From positions 1-6,742 of the forward strand of contig MELI01000027.1 of assembly GCA_001767575.1 (NCBI GenBank): a DNA stretch of 6,742 bases, in the 5' to 3' direction. This DNA is from Candidatus Aquicultor primus. GTDB taxonomy: Bacteria; Actinomycetota; Aquicultoria; Aquicultorales; Aquicultoraceae. Position numbers and translations under genes: made by a program. The notes under the pieces are model-generated. The model had not been told where the DNA came from. It saw only the letters and a program-made list of their open reading frames with translations, and searched no databases. Shown here piece by piece: positions 1 to 5,711 of the stretch (the first letter of the stretch is position 1; each line of letters begins with the position of its first letter).

Positions 1-284
1 CCGGCAAGCTCTTTGGGAATGGTTACCGTTCCGCTATAGAGGCGCTTTTCCTCTTTGGCGATTTTGGCGTTAAGGCCTTCCAGGACATCCTCGTGCTTCT
101 TGAGAATCGCGGACTCGTCGCGCAGCTTTTTAGCGACATTGGCATAGAGCGCCTCTATCTTTGCTACCTCGTCTTTTAACGCAAGGTAAGCAGCGCGCTC
201 GGCCAGATTCGCTTCGCGGTAATCGAGCCCATCGATGTGTGAGTCGATTTCCTGAAGTTCGGCCAGAGTCTTGTAATCGTCCAT
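1..284 (-). CDS. C4-type zinc-ribbon coiled-coil protein, N-terminal part (runs off left edge)
   Basis: The first 94 codons of a minus-strand gene are present; the 3' part, which should carry the CXXC zinc ribbon, lies outside the window. The protein begins MDDYKTLAELQEIDSHID and is a charged, heptad-like helix (predicted coiled coil) up to the signature RLYSGTVTIPKEL at about residues 81-93. That signature resembles the RLYSG-T-NPKEL motif of the C4-type zinc-ribbon (DUF164-like) family. The family is conserved but poorly characterised; nucleic-acid binding has been suggested. The ATG at 284 follows the nif3 stop codon by only 2 bases. An AAGGA ribosome site lies inside the end of nif3, 6 bases before the ATG, so the two genes are surely co-transcribed and probably translationally coupled. 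The same gene order is known in Mycobacterium (Rv2230c-Rv2229c), where an RNase H-type gene follows. Identification is from the motif and the context. Confidence 0.85.
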   Translation of the reverse strand, partial: MDDYKTLAELQEIDSHIDGLDYREANLAERAAYLALKDEVAKIEALYANVAKKLRDESAILKKHEDVLEGLNAKIAKEEKRLYSGTVTIPKELA

Positions 285-286
285 AA

Positions 287-1399
287 TCAGTCCTTATTCC
301 ATGGGCTTGTGTCTATCTCGGAGACCACGACCTCCACGTTCATGCCCGCCTCATATAAACGCCTTTGCAGCTCTCTTGCCAGTTCGGGCACGATAAGACG
401 CTCGGTTTCGGCATGGCCGGCATCGACGAGGCCCAGCCCTATCGCTTTAGCGGCATGCGCCGCATGGTGTTTGATGTCGCCGGTGATAAAGACGTCGGCG
501 CCGGCGGCTTTCGCTACACCGATAAGCTCGCCACCGCTGCCTCCGCAGACCGCTACCCTTCTCACCATCATGTCCAAATCGCCCGAAACCCGCAGTTCGC
601 AATCGAGCTGGTCACTCCAGTGCTCAGCGTAATCGCGGAGCGAGCGCTGCTTTAGCATATTACCGACGCGCCCGAAACCCACACCCGGAGGCGGGGTTTT
701 TACCTCGTACAGGTCGTAGGCGACCTCCTCGTAAGGGTGCACCTCGAGCATAGCGCCTATGACCCGCTCAACCCGGTCGGGGCTTACCAGCATCTCCAGC
801 CGGTACTCGTCGACCTCGTTCAATTCGCTGACTTCTCCAAGGTACGGGTGCGCTCCGAGCATCGGGTAGAACGTGCCCTTCCCCTCGGTTCGAAACGTAC
901 AGTGACTATATTCCCCTATGACCCCGCTGCCCACGTTTCCCATCGCCGATATCAAATCGTCCACGTTCTCGCGCGGGACGAAGACCGCGATTTTGTACAT
1001 CGGGATATCGCGCGCCTGCAGGAGCACCTGTATATCTTGGAGGCCGAGCACGCGGGCAAGCACATCGCTTACGCCATCGCGGGTTCGGTCGAGATTGGTG
1101 TGCGCCGCAAATACCGATATGCCGGCTTTCAAAAGCTCGGTGATCATGCCGCCGATATGGTCGTCGGCGATAACGCGCTCAAGATTTTGAAATATCAGCG
1201 GGTGGTGCGAGATTATGAGCTGCGTGCCCTTCGCTCTCGCCTCTTTGACGACTTCTTCTGTGACTTCAAGCGTTACCAGGACCTTATTGACGGAAGCTTG
1301 CGAACTACCCACTTGCAGCCCGACCCTGTCCTGGTCGGATTTGAGATACGCCGGTGCGATGCTGTTGATTATACCGGTTACTTGCGAGACAATCGCCAA
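287..1399 (-). CDS. Nif3-like dinuclear metal center hexameric protein (YqfO/YbgI family)
   Basis: A member of the Nif3/YbgI/YqfO family, cytosolic ring-forming proteins with a two-metal centre. The physiological substrate is unsettled; some members are linked to GTP cyclohydrolase-like or hydrolase activity. From the TTG at 1399 the protein is 370 residues, the usual length for the long Gram-positive form. Visible features: RVGLQVG near residue 25; ISHHPL with probable metal ligands His65 and His66; HTNLD with Asp104; the YqfO-type inserted PII/CutA-like domain at about 134-233, ending in HPYEEVAYDLYEV; AVCGGSGGELI near 283-293; TGDIKHH near 306-312; and GHAETE with His329 and Glu331. All expected ligands are present. 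Start choice: TTG at 1399 sits 4 bases after TGGGGGTGAT, an excellent Shine-Dalgarno sequence, and gives the N-terminus MAIVSQVTGIINSIAP, which aligns with the family start. ATGs at 1414 and 1429 would give 375 and 380 residues and have no good ribosome site. First gene of an operon with the zinc-ribbon gene. Confidence 0.93.
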   Translation of the reverse strand: MAIVSQVTGIINSIAPAYLKSDQDRVGLQVGSSQASVNKVLVTLEVTEEVVKEARAKGTQLIISHHPLIFQNLERVIADDHIGGMITELLKAGISVFAAHTNLDRTRDGVSDVLARVLGLQDIQVLLQARDIPMYKIAVFVPRENVDDLISAMGNVGSGVIGEYSHCTFRTEGKGTFYPMLGAHPYLGEVSELNEVDEYRLEMLVSPDRVERVIGAMLEVHPYEEVAYDLYEVKTPPPGVGFGRVGNMLKQRSLRDYAEHWSDQLDCELRVSGDLDMMVRRVAVCGGSGGELIGVAKAAGADVFITGDIKHHAAHAAKAIGLGLVDAGHAETERLIVPELARELQRRLYEAGMNVEVVVSEIDTSPWNKD

Positions 1400-1403
1400 A
1401 TTA

Positions 1404-1413
1404 ATCACCCCCA
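1404..1413 (-). promoter_or_regulatory. Ribosome binding site that decides the nif3 TTG start
   Basis: Read on the minus strand this is TGGGGGTGAT, 8 of 10 identical to AGGAGGTGAT. The GGGGG core is 8 bases before TTG (1399-1397). It overlaps the upstream in-frame ATG at 1414, which argues against that ATG being the true start. Confidence 0.7.
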
Positions 1414-1562
1414 TAATCAGTAGAATCATGGTAGCACAACGGGGGCGGGTTGAGTAGCTGGTTGAAGCCGGCGGTTTGCCGATCATGGGCCGAAGCGCCC
1501 CGCCCACCCTCTCTGAGCTTGCTTAATAACCAACCAAGCCCACGGTATGTTATTGCATCGTT

Positions 1563-1571
1563 TGATATAAT
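1563..1571 (+). promoter_or_regulatory. Extended -10 promoter for clpC
   Basis: TGATATAAT is a perfect TATAAT box (1566-1571) preceded by the TGN extended -10 motif. No good TTGACA lies 16-18 bases upstream, which fits an extended -10 promoter of the housekeeping sigma factor. The start of transcription would be near 1578, giving a leader of about 100 bases that includes the hairpin at 1613-1644. I see no CIRCE (TTAGCACTC-N9-GAGTGCTAA), no CtsR heptad repeat and no HspR HAIR element here. Confidence 0.6.
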
Positions 1572-1612
1572 GTGATTAGAGGCAAGTAATTAATTGCATA
1601 GGATTTAAAGAG

Positions 1613-1644
1613 TTCCCGTTCATTTTTTATTAAAAGAACGGGAA
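1613..1644 (+). promoter_or_regulatory. Inverted repeat in the clpC leader
   Basis: Perfect 9-base arms TTCCCGTTC (1613-1621) and GAACGGGAA (1636-1644) are separated by 14 AT-only bases. The T run and A run of the spacer can add four pairs after a one-base bulge, leaving a 5-base loop. It lies downstream of the predicted transcription start and 18 bases before the ribosome site, which it does not cover. It could be a repressor operator with CIRCE-like layout but a different sequence, an mRNA-stabilising stem, or a thermosensitive leader element. The structure is directly visible; the function is inferred. Confidence 0.5.
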
Positions 1645-1662
1645 GAATCATCTTAGGAGAAA

Positions 1663-1670
1663 AAGGAGGT
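1663..1670 (+). promoter_or_regulatory. Strong ribosome binding site of clpC
   Basis: AAGGAGGT, with GGAGG placed 8 bases or so before ATG 1678. It fixes the start in front of the N-terminal CXXC module, so that module really is part of the translated protein and is not an over-extended gene call. Confidence 0.85.
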
Positions 1671-1677
1671 TGAATCC

Positions 1678-4458
1678 ATGTTGTGTGAACGATGCAGTCA
1701 ACGCCCGGCAACTGTTACCTATACGCAGATAAAGGGCGACAAAAAAGAAATGGCGCACGTCTGCGAGGAGTGCGCTCGCGAAGTCGGTATATTCCCGGGT
1801 TCACCCCTTGAGGATATGGGTGGCCTATTCGGCATGCCGGATTTTTCAAGGATGTTTCCGGAAATTTTCAAGCAACCCACAGGTAATATCTTAGAGTTGC
1901 TTTCGGAGAGCGCAATCGAGGCGCTCGACCTTGCCGCCAATGAAGCGGTAAGGCTTGAATTCAGTCATATAGGCACCGAGCACCTCATCCTCGGTTTGAG
2001 CCGGGAACCGGTGGGCTCGAAGCTGTTGATGAACCTCGGGGTCAACCTCGACGACTTACAGAAAGAGGTCGAGGACATGATTGGGCGCGGTAAAGGTGCG
2101 CCCGAGAAAGCGATTCCGTTGAGCCCGCGGAGCAAGCGGGCACTCGAGCTTGCCCACGAAGAGGCACGCTCGTCCGGTGAGCGATTCATCGGAGCCGAGC
2201 ACCTTCTACTCGGACTTATCCGGGAAGATGAAGGTATCGGCGCACAAGTATTAAAACGGCGCGGTATAGATTATGGCCGCGCTAAACAGGAGGTAATGAA
2301 CATGGCAGGGCAAGCAGAAATGCCCCCGATGGCAGCGGAGGCGCCGGGTAAAAGTACGACACCCGCGCTCGACCAGTACAGCCGCGATTTAAACAGTCTG
2401 GCTCGCGAAGGTAAATTAGACCCGGTTATCGGCCGTGGTAAAGAGATAGAGCGCATTATAAGGATTTTGAGCCGCCGGACGAAGAACAACCCGGCGCTCA
2501 TCGGCGAGGCGGGCGTCGGCAAGACGGCCATCGCCGAAGGACTCGCGCAGAAAATCGAGGCCGAGCAGGTCCCGGAGATGCTCAGGGGCAAGCGAGTCAT
2601 CGCACTCGACTTGGCCGGCATGGTCGCCGGCACGCGCTATCGCGGCGAGTTCGAGGAGCGTTTGAAGAGAGTGATGGATGAGATTCGCCAGCGAAGAGGC
2701 GAGATCATCCTCTTTATAGACGAGTTGCACACGATTGCCGGGGCCGGCGCGGCCGAGGGCGCAATCGACGCGTCGAACATGATTAAGCCCGCCCTCTCTC
2801 GGGGCGAGTTGCAGGTAATCGGCGCGACGACGCTCGACGAGTACCGCAAGCACATTGAGAAAGACCCGGCGCTGGAGAGACGGTTCCAGCCGATTATCGT
2901 GAGCGAGCCGACAGTCGAGGATGCTATCGACATCCTTAAAGGGCTGCGCGACCGTTACGAGGCGCATCCCCGCGTCTCCATCAGCGACGAGGCTATCGTC
3001 GAGGCGGTCGAGCTATCCGATAAGTACATCTCGGACAGGTTCTTGCCGGACAAGGCTATCGACCTAATCGACGAGGCGGGCGCGAAAGTGCGCTTGCAAT
3101 CGACGGTCCCGCCGGTAGACGTCAAAGGCATGGAGGAAAAGCTCGAGGCCATCCAGCGCGAGAAAGACGCCGCGGTCAAGACCGAGGACTACGAGAAAGC
3201 GATGAAGCTGCGCGAGCGGGAGCAGACGCTCAAGGAAGAGCTGGAGAAGGCCGAGCGCGATTGGGAGCGTACTAAAGGCATGGCCGATTTGGGGGTCACG
3301 ACCGAGGACATCGCCGAGATAATATCGAGCTGGACCGGGGTTCCGGCCAAGAAACTCGTCGAGGAAGAAAAAGCGAAGCTTCTCAGGATGGAGGAGACGC
3401 TCCACGAGCGGGTCGTCGGGCAAGATGAGGCTATCGAGGCCATCTCCGAGGCGATTCGCCGGGCGCGCGCGGGCTTAAAAGACCCGAACCGCCCCGTCGG
3501 CTCGTTTATCTTCCTCGGGCCGACCGGTGTCGGCAAGACCGAGCTGGCGCGCGCGTTGGCCGAGCACCTCTTCGGCGAGGCGGAGTCAATGGTACGAATC
3601 GACATGAGCGAGTATATGGAGAAGCACACGGTATCGCGCTTAATCGGCGCGCCTCCGGGCTATGTCGGTTACGAAGAGGCCGGTCAGTTGACCGAGCCCA
3701 TCCGGCGCAGGCCGTATTCGGTCGTGCTCTTCGATGAGATAGAGAAGGCGCACCCCGATGTGCTAAACGTCCTGCTTCAGATAATGGACGACGGGCGCAT
3801 CACCGACGCCAAGGGGCGCACGGTGAACTTTAAGAACACCATCGTCATCATGACGTCGAACATCGGCGGACACCTGATAAAGAAAGTGCCGGCAATCGGC
3901 TTCAAGCCGGTGCCCGAAGAGGAGAAGAAGTTTGAAAGGATAAAAGACCAGGTGCTGCGCGAGCTTGAGAAGAGCTTCCGGCCCGAGTTCTTGAACCGTG
4001 TGGATGAGATAATCGTCTTCCACCCGCTCACGAGCGAGCAGATACGCGTAATCGTCGATATCCTGATGAAACGCGTCAGCCGCGAACTCAAAGCGCAACA
4101 GATAGCGCTGGAGCTGACCGAAGAGGCCAAAGACATCCTCGCCAAAGAAGGCTTCGACCCCCTCTTGGGCGCGCGCCCATTGAGGCGGACGATTCAGCGA
4201 CGGATTGAAAACCCGCTGGCATCGAAGCTCTTGCGGGGCGAGTTTGCTGAGGGTGACGTGGTTGTGGCGAGTGTTGAGAATGGGAAGATTGTGTTTGGGA
4301 AGAGGGCTGGTGGTGCTGAGGCTTCGGGTGAGGCTATAGCTGGTGGCGACGAGGTTGGTGCTGGTTCGGCGGAGGCTGGAGAGGCTGGTGGCGAGAACAC
4401 CGGTGAGGCCGATGCAGGGCCGGAGGAGGCTGCTGATGGCGGAGAGCCAGAGGTGTAA
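1678..4458 (+). CDS. clpC: ClpC-type AAA+ unfoldase with N-terminal McsA-like zinc finger
   Basis: ATP-dependent Hsp100 unfoldase that should feed proteins into ClpP; cytosolic hexamer. Order of parts: zinc module with CERC (3-6) and CEEC (29-32); Gly/Phe/Pro linker (about 38-70); two Clp_N repeats (about 72-135 and 148-210); D1 with Walker A GEAGVGKT (276-283), pore Tyr in GTRYRGEF (318-325), Walker B ILFIDE (344-349) and arginine finger ERRF (400-403); UVR-like coiled middle segment (about 490-525); D2 with GPTGVGKT (614-621), pore loop GYVGYEE (661-667), VLFDE (683-687), sensor-1 TSN (726-728), IGF ClpP-docking loop (740-742), [11 protein letters not shown] (767-777) and sensor-2 GARPLRR (831-837). 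All catalytic motifs are intact. At 926 residues it is over 100 longer than typical ClpC; the excess is the zinc module plus linker and a 50-residue acidic tail (877-926). The start resembles B. subtilis McsA (MICQEC...CEQC). No ctsR, mcsA or mcsB is adjacent, so the gene appears monocistronic. Confidence 0.96.
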   Translation: MLCERCSQRPATVTYTQIKGDKKEMAHVCEECAREVGIFPGSPLEDMGGLFGMPDFSRMFPEIFKQPTGNILELLSESAIEALDLAANEAVRLEFSHIGTEHLILGLSREPVGSKLLMNLGVNLDDLQKEVEDMIGRGKGAPEKAIPLSPRSKRALELAHEEARSSGERFIGAEHLLLGLIREDEGIGAQVLKRRGIDYGRAKQEVMNMAGQAEMPPMAAEAPGKSTTPALDQYSRDLNSLAREGKLDPVIGRGKEIERIIRILSRRTKNNPALIGEAGVGKTAIAEGLAQKIEAEQVPEMLRGKRVIALDLAGMVAGTRYRGEFEERLKRVMDEIRQRRGEIILFIDELHTIAGAGAAEGAIDASNMIKPALSRGELQVIGATTLDEYRKHIEKDPALERRFQPIIVSEPTVEDAIDILKGLRDRYEAHPRVSISDEAIVEAVELSDKYISDRFLPDKAIDLIDEAGAKVRLQSTVPPVDVKGMEEKLEAIQREKDAAVKTEDYEKAMKLREREQTLKEELEKAERDWERTKGMADLGVTTEDIAEIISSWTGVPAKKLVEEEKAKLLRMEETLHERVVGQDEAIEAISEAIRRARAGLKDPNRPVGSFIFLGPTGVGKTELARALAEHLFGEAESMVRIDMSEYMEKHTVSRLIGAPPGYVGYEEAGQLTEPIRRRPYSVVLFDEIEKAHPDVLNVLLQIMDDGRITDAKGRTVNFKNTIVIMTSNIGGHLIKKVPAIGFKPVPEEEKKFERIKDQVLRELEKSFRPEFLNRVDEIIVFHPLTSEQIRVIVDILMKRVSRELKAQQIALELTEEAKDILAKEGFDPLLGARPLRRTIQRRIENPLASKLLRGEFAEGDVVVASVENGKIVFGKRAGGAEASGEAIAGGDEVGAGSAEAGEAGGENTGEADAGPEEAADGGEPEV
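4306..4455 (+). other. Low-complexity acidic C-terminal tail of ClpC
   Basis: Residues 877-926 of the unfoldase contain 14 Gly, 13 Ala, 11 Glu and 3 Asp and no Lys or Arg, so they are probably disordered and strongly negative. The DNA is built from degenerate GAGGCTGGTGG-like units. Codon choice here and for about 20 codons before it (GGT, GCT, GTT, GTG) differs from the C-ending codons that dominate the rest of the gene. Confidence 0.75.
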
Positions 4459-4504
4459 GAGCTGAAAAAGATATGAATAGATGTGTAGCTGAACTGCTAC
4501 GTTA

Positions 4505-4533
4505 CCAGGGGCGGACTCTTAATCCGCCCCTGG
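4505..4533 (+). terminator. GC-rich hairpin after clpC
   Basis: A perfect 11-base-pair stem, CCAGGGGCGGA and TCCGCCCCTGG, around the 7-base loop CTCTTAA, 46 bases after the clpC stop. Only a weak T tract follows (CTTCTAATTT), so this may be a U-poor terminator or a 3'-end stabilising stem. A second hairpin with a related core lies at 6435-6474. Confidence 0.65.
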
Positions 4534-4568
4534 CGGCTTCTAATTTGGGCCAACTGTCAGGTAAACTC

Positions 4569-4887
4569 TTAACTTTTACAAGTATTGTCGGGAACAAGAA
4601 AGGTTACAGTTTCATCTCCAACGCTTAGATTATGTTCTATATCGCTTTCTATCTCGAAGTCTACGTCCGTCGCCAAGACTTCTTACCTTAACCGTATTTG
4701 ACCCTGCTGTGTCGACCTTGAAAACGGTGTCCTAATAAACAGCAGTGTCTTTACCGCTATTTGCATCTGGTTTGCTGTTCTCCTGTAAGCTCAGAGACGC
4801 TGCTAACGGTTCCACTTACAATGAGTTTCGTTTGTCAAAACCTACTACTATCATACTATACGTGTTTTTAATATTGCCGTATGCGAT
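4569..4887 (-). pseudogene. Possible remnant of a decayed minus-strand gene
   Basis: On the minus strand, 4569-4682 is an open stretch of 37 codons ending in TAA. It has protein-like composition, including ATDVDFEIESDI and LSVGDETVTFLVPD, like a beta-strand region of an exported protein. Just upstream, in the frame displaced by one base, the sequence continues as DTVFKVDTAGSNTVKV. Removing one base near 4683 would join the two as ...NTVKV-EVLATDVDFE.... Further upstream the same frame continues with VEPLAASLSLQENSKPDAN and YSMIVVGFDKRNSL, broken by stops at 4732-4734, 4816-4818 and 4888-4890. No start or ribosome site is seen. The stop density is close to chance, so this is a weak call resting on residue composition and on the single-base shift. 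Function unknown. Confidence 0.3.
4832..4859 (+). promoter_or_regulatory. Candidate promoter for the two exported-protein genes
   Basis: TTGTCA (4832-4837, 5 of 6 to TTGACA) is 16 bases from TACTAT (4854-4859, 4 of 6 to TATAAT). Transcription would start near 4866, giving a leader of about 108 bases that contains the inverted repeats at 4900-4937. Another possible -10, TATATT at 4889-4894, lacks a -35. Confidence 0.35.
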
Positions 4888-4899
4888 TTATATTGATTG

Positions 4900-4937
4900 A
4901 CTAAGAACTAAGACAGCGCTGTCCTCTCAGACTTAGT
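4900..4937. repeat. Nested inverted and direct repeats upstream of the exported-protein genes
   Basis: ACTAAG occurs twice in direct orientation (4900-4905 and 4907-4912) and once inverted as CTTAGT (4932-4937). Between them lies the perfect 12-base palindrome GACAGCGCTGTC (4912-4923). Placed between the candidate promoter and the ribosome site, it could be an operator or a leader hairpin. No known regulator motif is recognised. Confidence 0.5.
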
Positions 4938-4973
4938 ATTGGAGGTACTCAACTAGCACAAGGAGTAGAAGCC

Positions 4974-5654
4974 ATGAAGCGTTTGTTTTGGCGCAGTTTT
5001 GCGCTAAGTTTAGCATTGCTTGTAATTGTTTTACCAACAAATGCGTTTGCCCTGCCTTGGGGTGAAGCGGCGTACGCCACAAACTCTACCGGTGGCGATA
5101 CATGGGCATATGGTACTTTTTCAAGGAACTGGGTGATGTCGCAGCCACACCTCGACCCCGGCGGAAAGCATGTTAACTCGATATACGTTCGATATGATCC
5201 TCAAAATATCATTGAGCTTGGCTGGTCTAGGAGTGACCCTGAAGAATCAACTAATCCACAGGGATTTACAGTGCGCTCAAAGAACGGTAGTTATGAGCCG
5301 GTGGCGCTTGGTGCAATAACAGAAGGACAATATGCTAATTTTCAGATCAATATAGTATCTGGCACGTACAACTTTGAGACTTGGATCAACGGTGTTCGCA
5401 TGTATACCTGGACAAGTTGTGGATTTAATTTTGGCAAGACAAGGGTTGGTAGTGAGCGTGTAAATGGAGGTTCGGCAGGCGATTCTAACTATGCCAACTT
5501 CCAAGAGTTAAAATACAGGAACAGCAGTGGGGCCTGGGGTTACTGGTACCATATTAACGATGAATACCTGGTTGTTAGTGGAAAAACCCAAGAAGATATC
5601 TGGTATGATGTTATTCCAAATGATGCTAGGCATAGCCTCTATATAAATAATTAA
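4974..5654 (+). CDS. Exported protein of unknown function, Trp/Tyr-rich beta-type
   Basis: I do not recognise a named family. The 226-residue protein starts with a classical Sec signal peptide: basic n-region (Lys2, Arg3, Arg7), hydrophobic core about 9-20, and an Ala-X-Ala site AFA (24-26) before LPWG, so a mature secreted protein of about 200 residues is expected. The mature part is rich in Trp, Tyr, Asn and Gly, with short alternating strands (NSIYVRYDPQNIIELGW, YNFETWINGVRMYTW, AWGYWYHI). This pattern suits a jelly-roll or concanavalin-like beta-sandwich; that is inference. YANFQ occurs twice (120-124 and 173-177). There is a single cysteine (149) and no obvious catalytic motif, LPXTG or membrane anchor. 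ATG 4974 follows AAGGAG (4960-4965) at 8 bases. The gene is 57 bases upstream of a second exported-type gene, probably in one transcript. Codon use is more AT-rich than in nif3 and clpC, suggesting acquisition. Confidence 0.8.
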   Translation: MKRLFWRSFALSLALLVIVLPTNAFALPWGEAAYATNSTGGDTWAYGTFSRNWVMSQPHLDPGGKHVNSIYVRYDPQNIIELGWSRSDPEESTNPQGFTVRSKNGSYEPVALGAITEGQYANFQINIVSGTYNFETWINGVRMYTWTSCGFNFGKTRVGSERVNGGSAGDSNYANFQELKYRNSSGAWGYWYHINDEYLVVSGKTQEDIWYDVIPNDARHSLYINN

Positions 5655-5684
5655 CATGATCTTACTTAACATCTGCGTAATAGT

Positions 5685-5697
5685 ACACTAATAGTGT
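5685..5697. repeat. 13-base palindrome between the two exported-protein genes
   Basis: ACACTA-A-TAGTGT is a perfect inverted repeat just before the ribosome site of the following gene (AAAGGTGG, 5699-5706). It may be an operator half-site pair or a small hairpin; no regulator is recognised. Confidence 0.35.
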
Positions 5698-5711
5698 TAA
5701 AGGTGGTTCTG

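Larger units (their letters stand above)
4459..4973. other. Intergenic gap of 515 bases with no intact gene
   Basis: No intact reading frame with a start and ribosome site is visible. It holds the clpC 3' hairpin (4505-4533), then AT-richer sequence whose minus strand contains a possible decayed reading frame (4569-4887). After that come a promoter candidate (4832-4859), nested inverted repeats (4900-4937) and the ribosome site of the next gene. Confidence 0.7.

Noticed and set aside
737..1423. 228-codon open frame on the plus strand
   Set aside because: It lies opposite the well-supported nif3 gene, has no ribosome site and its translation is not protein-like; it is a shadow of GC-rich coding DNA.
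1414..1507. N-terminal extension of nif3 from an upstream ATG at 1507
   Set aside because: The added residues are low in family character, no ribosome site precedes that ATG, and the strong site at 1404-1413 points to the TTG at 1399.
1500..1677. CIRCE, CtsR or HspR operators before clpC
   Set aside because: I looked for TTAGCACTC/GAGTGCTAA, the GGTCAAA-type heptads and CTTGAGT-N7-ACTCAAG; none is present.
2416..2967. 183-codon open frame on the minus strand inside clpC
   Set aside because: Antisense to the conserved D1 ATPase region and explained by the codon use of clpC; no start signal.
4251..4306. G-quadruplex in the G-rich end of clpC
   Set aside because: Four GGG runs exist (4251, 4282, 4297, 4304), but the first loop would be 28 bases, too long for a stable quadruplex.
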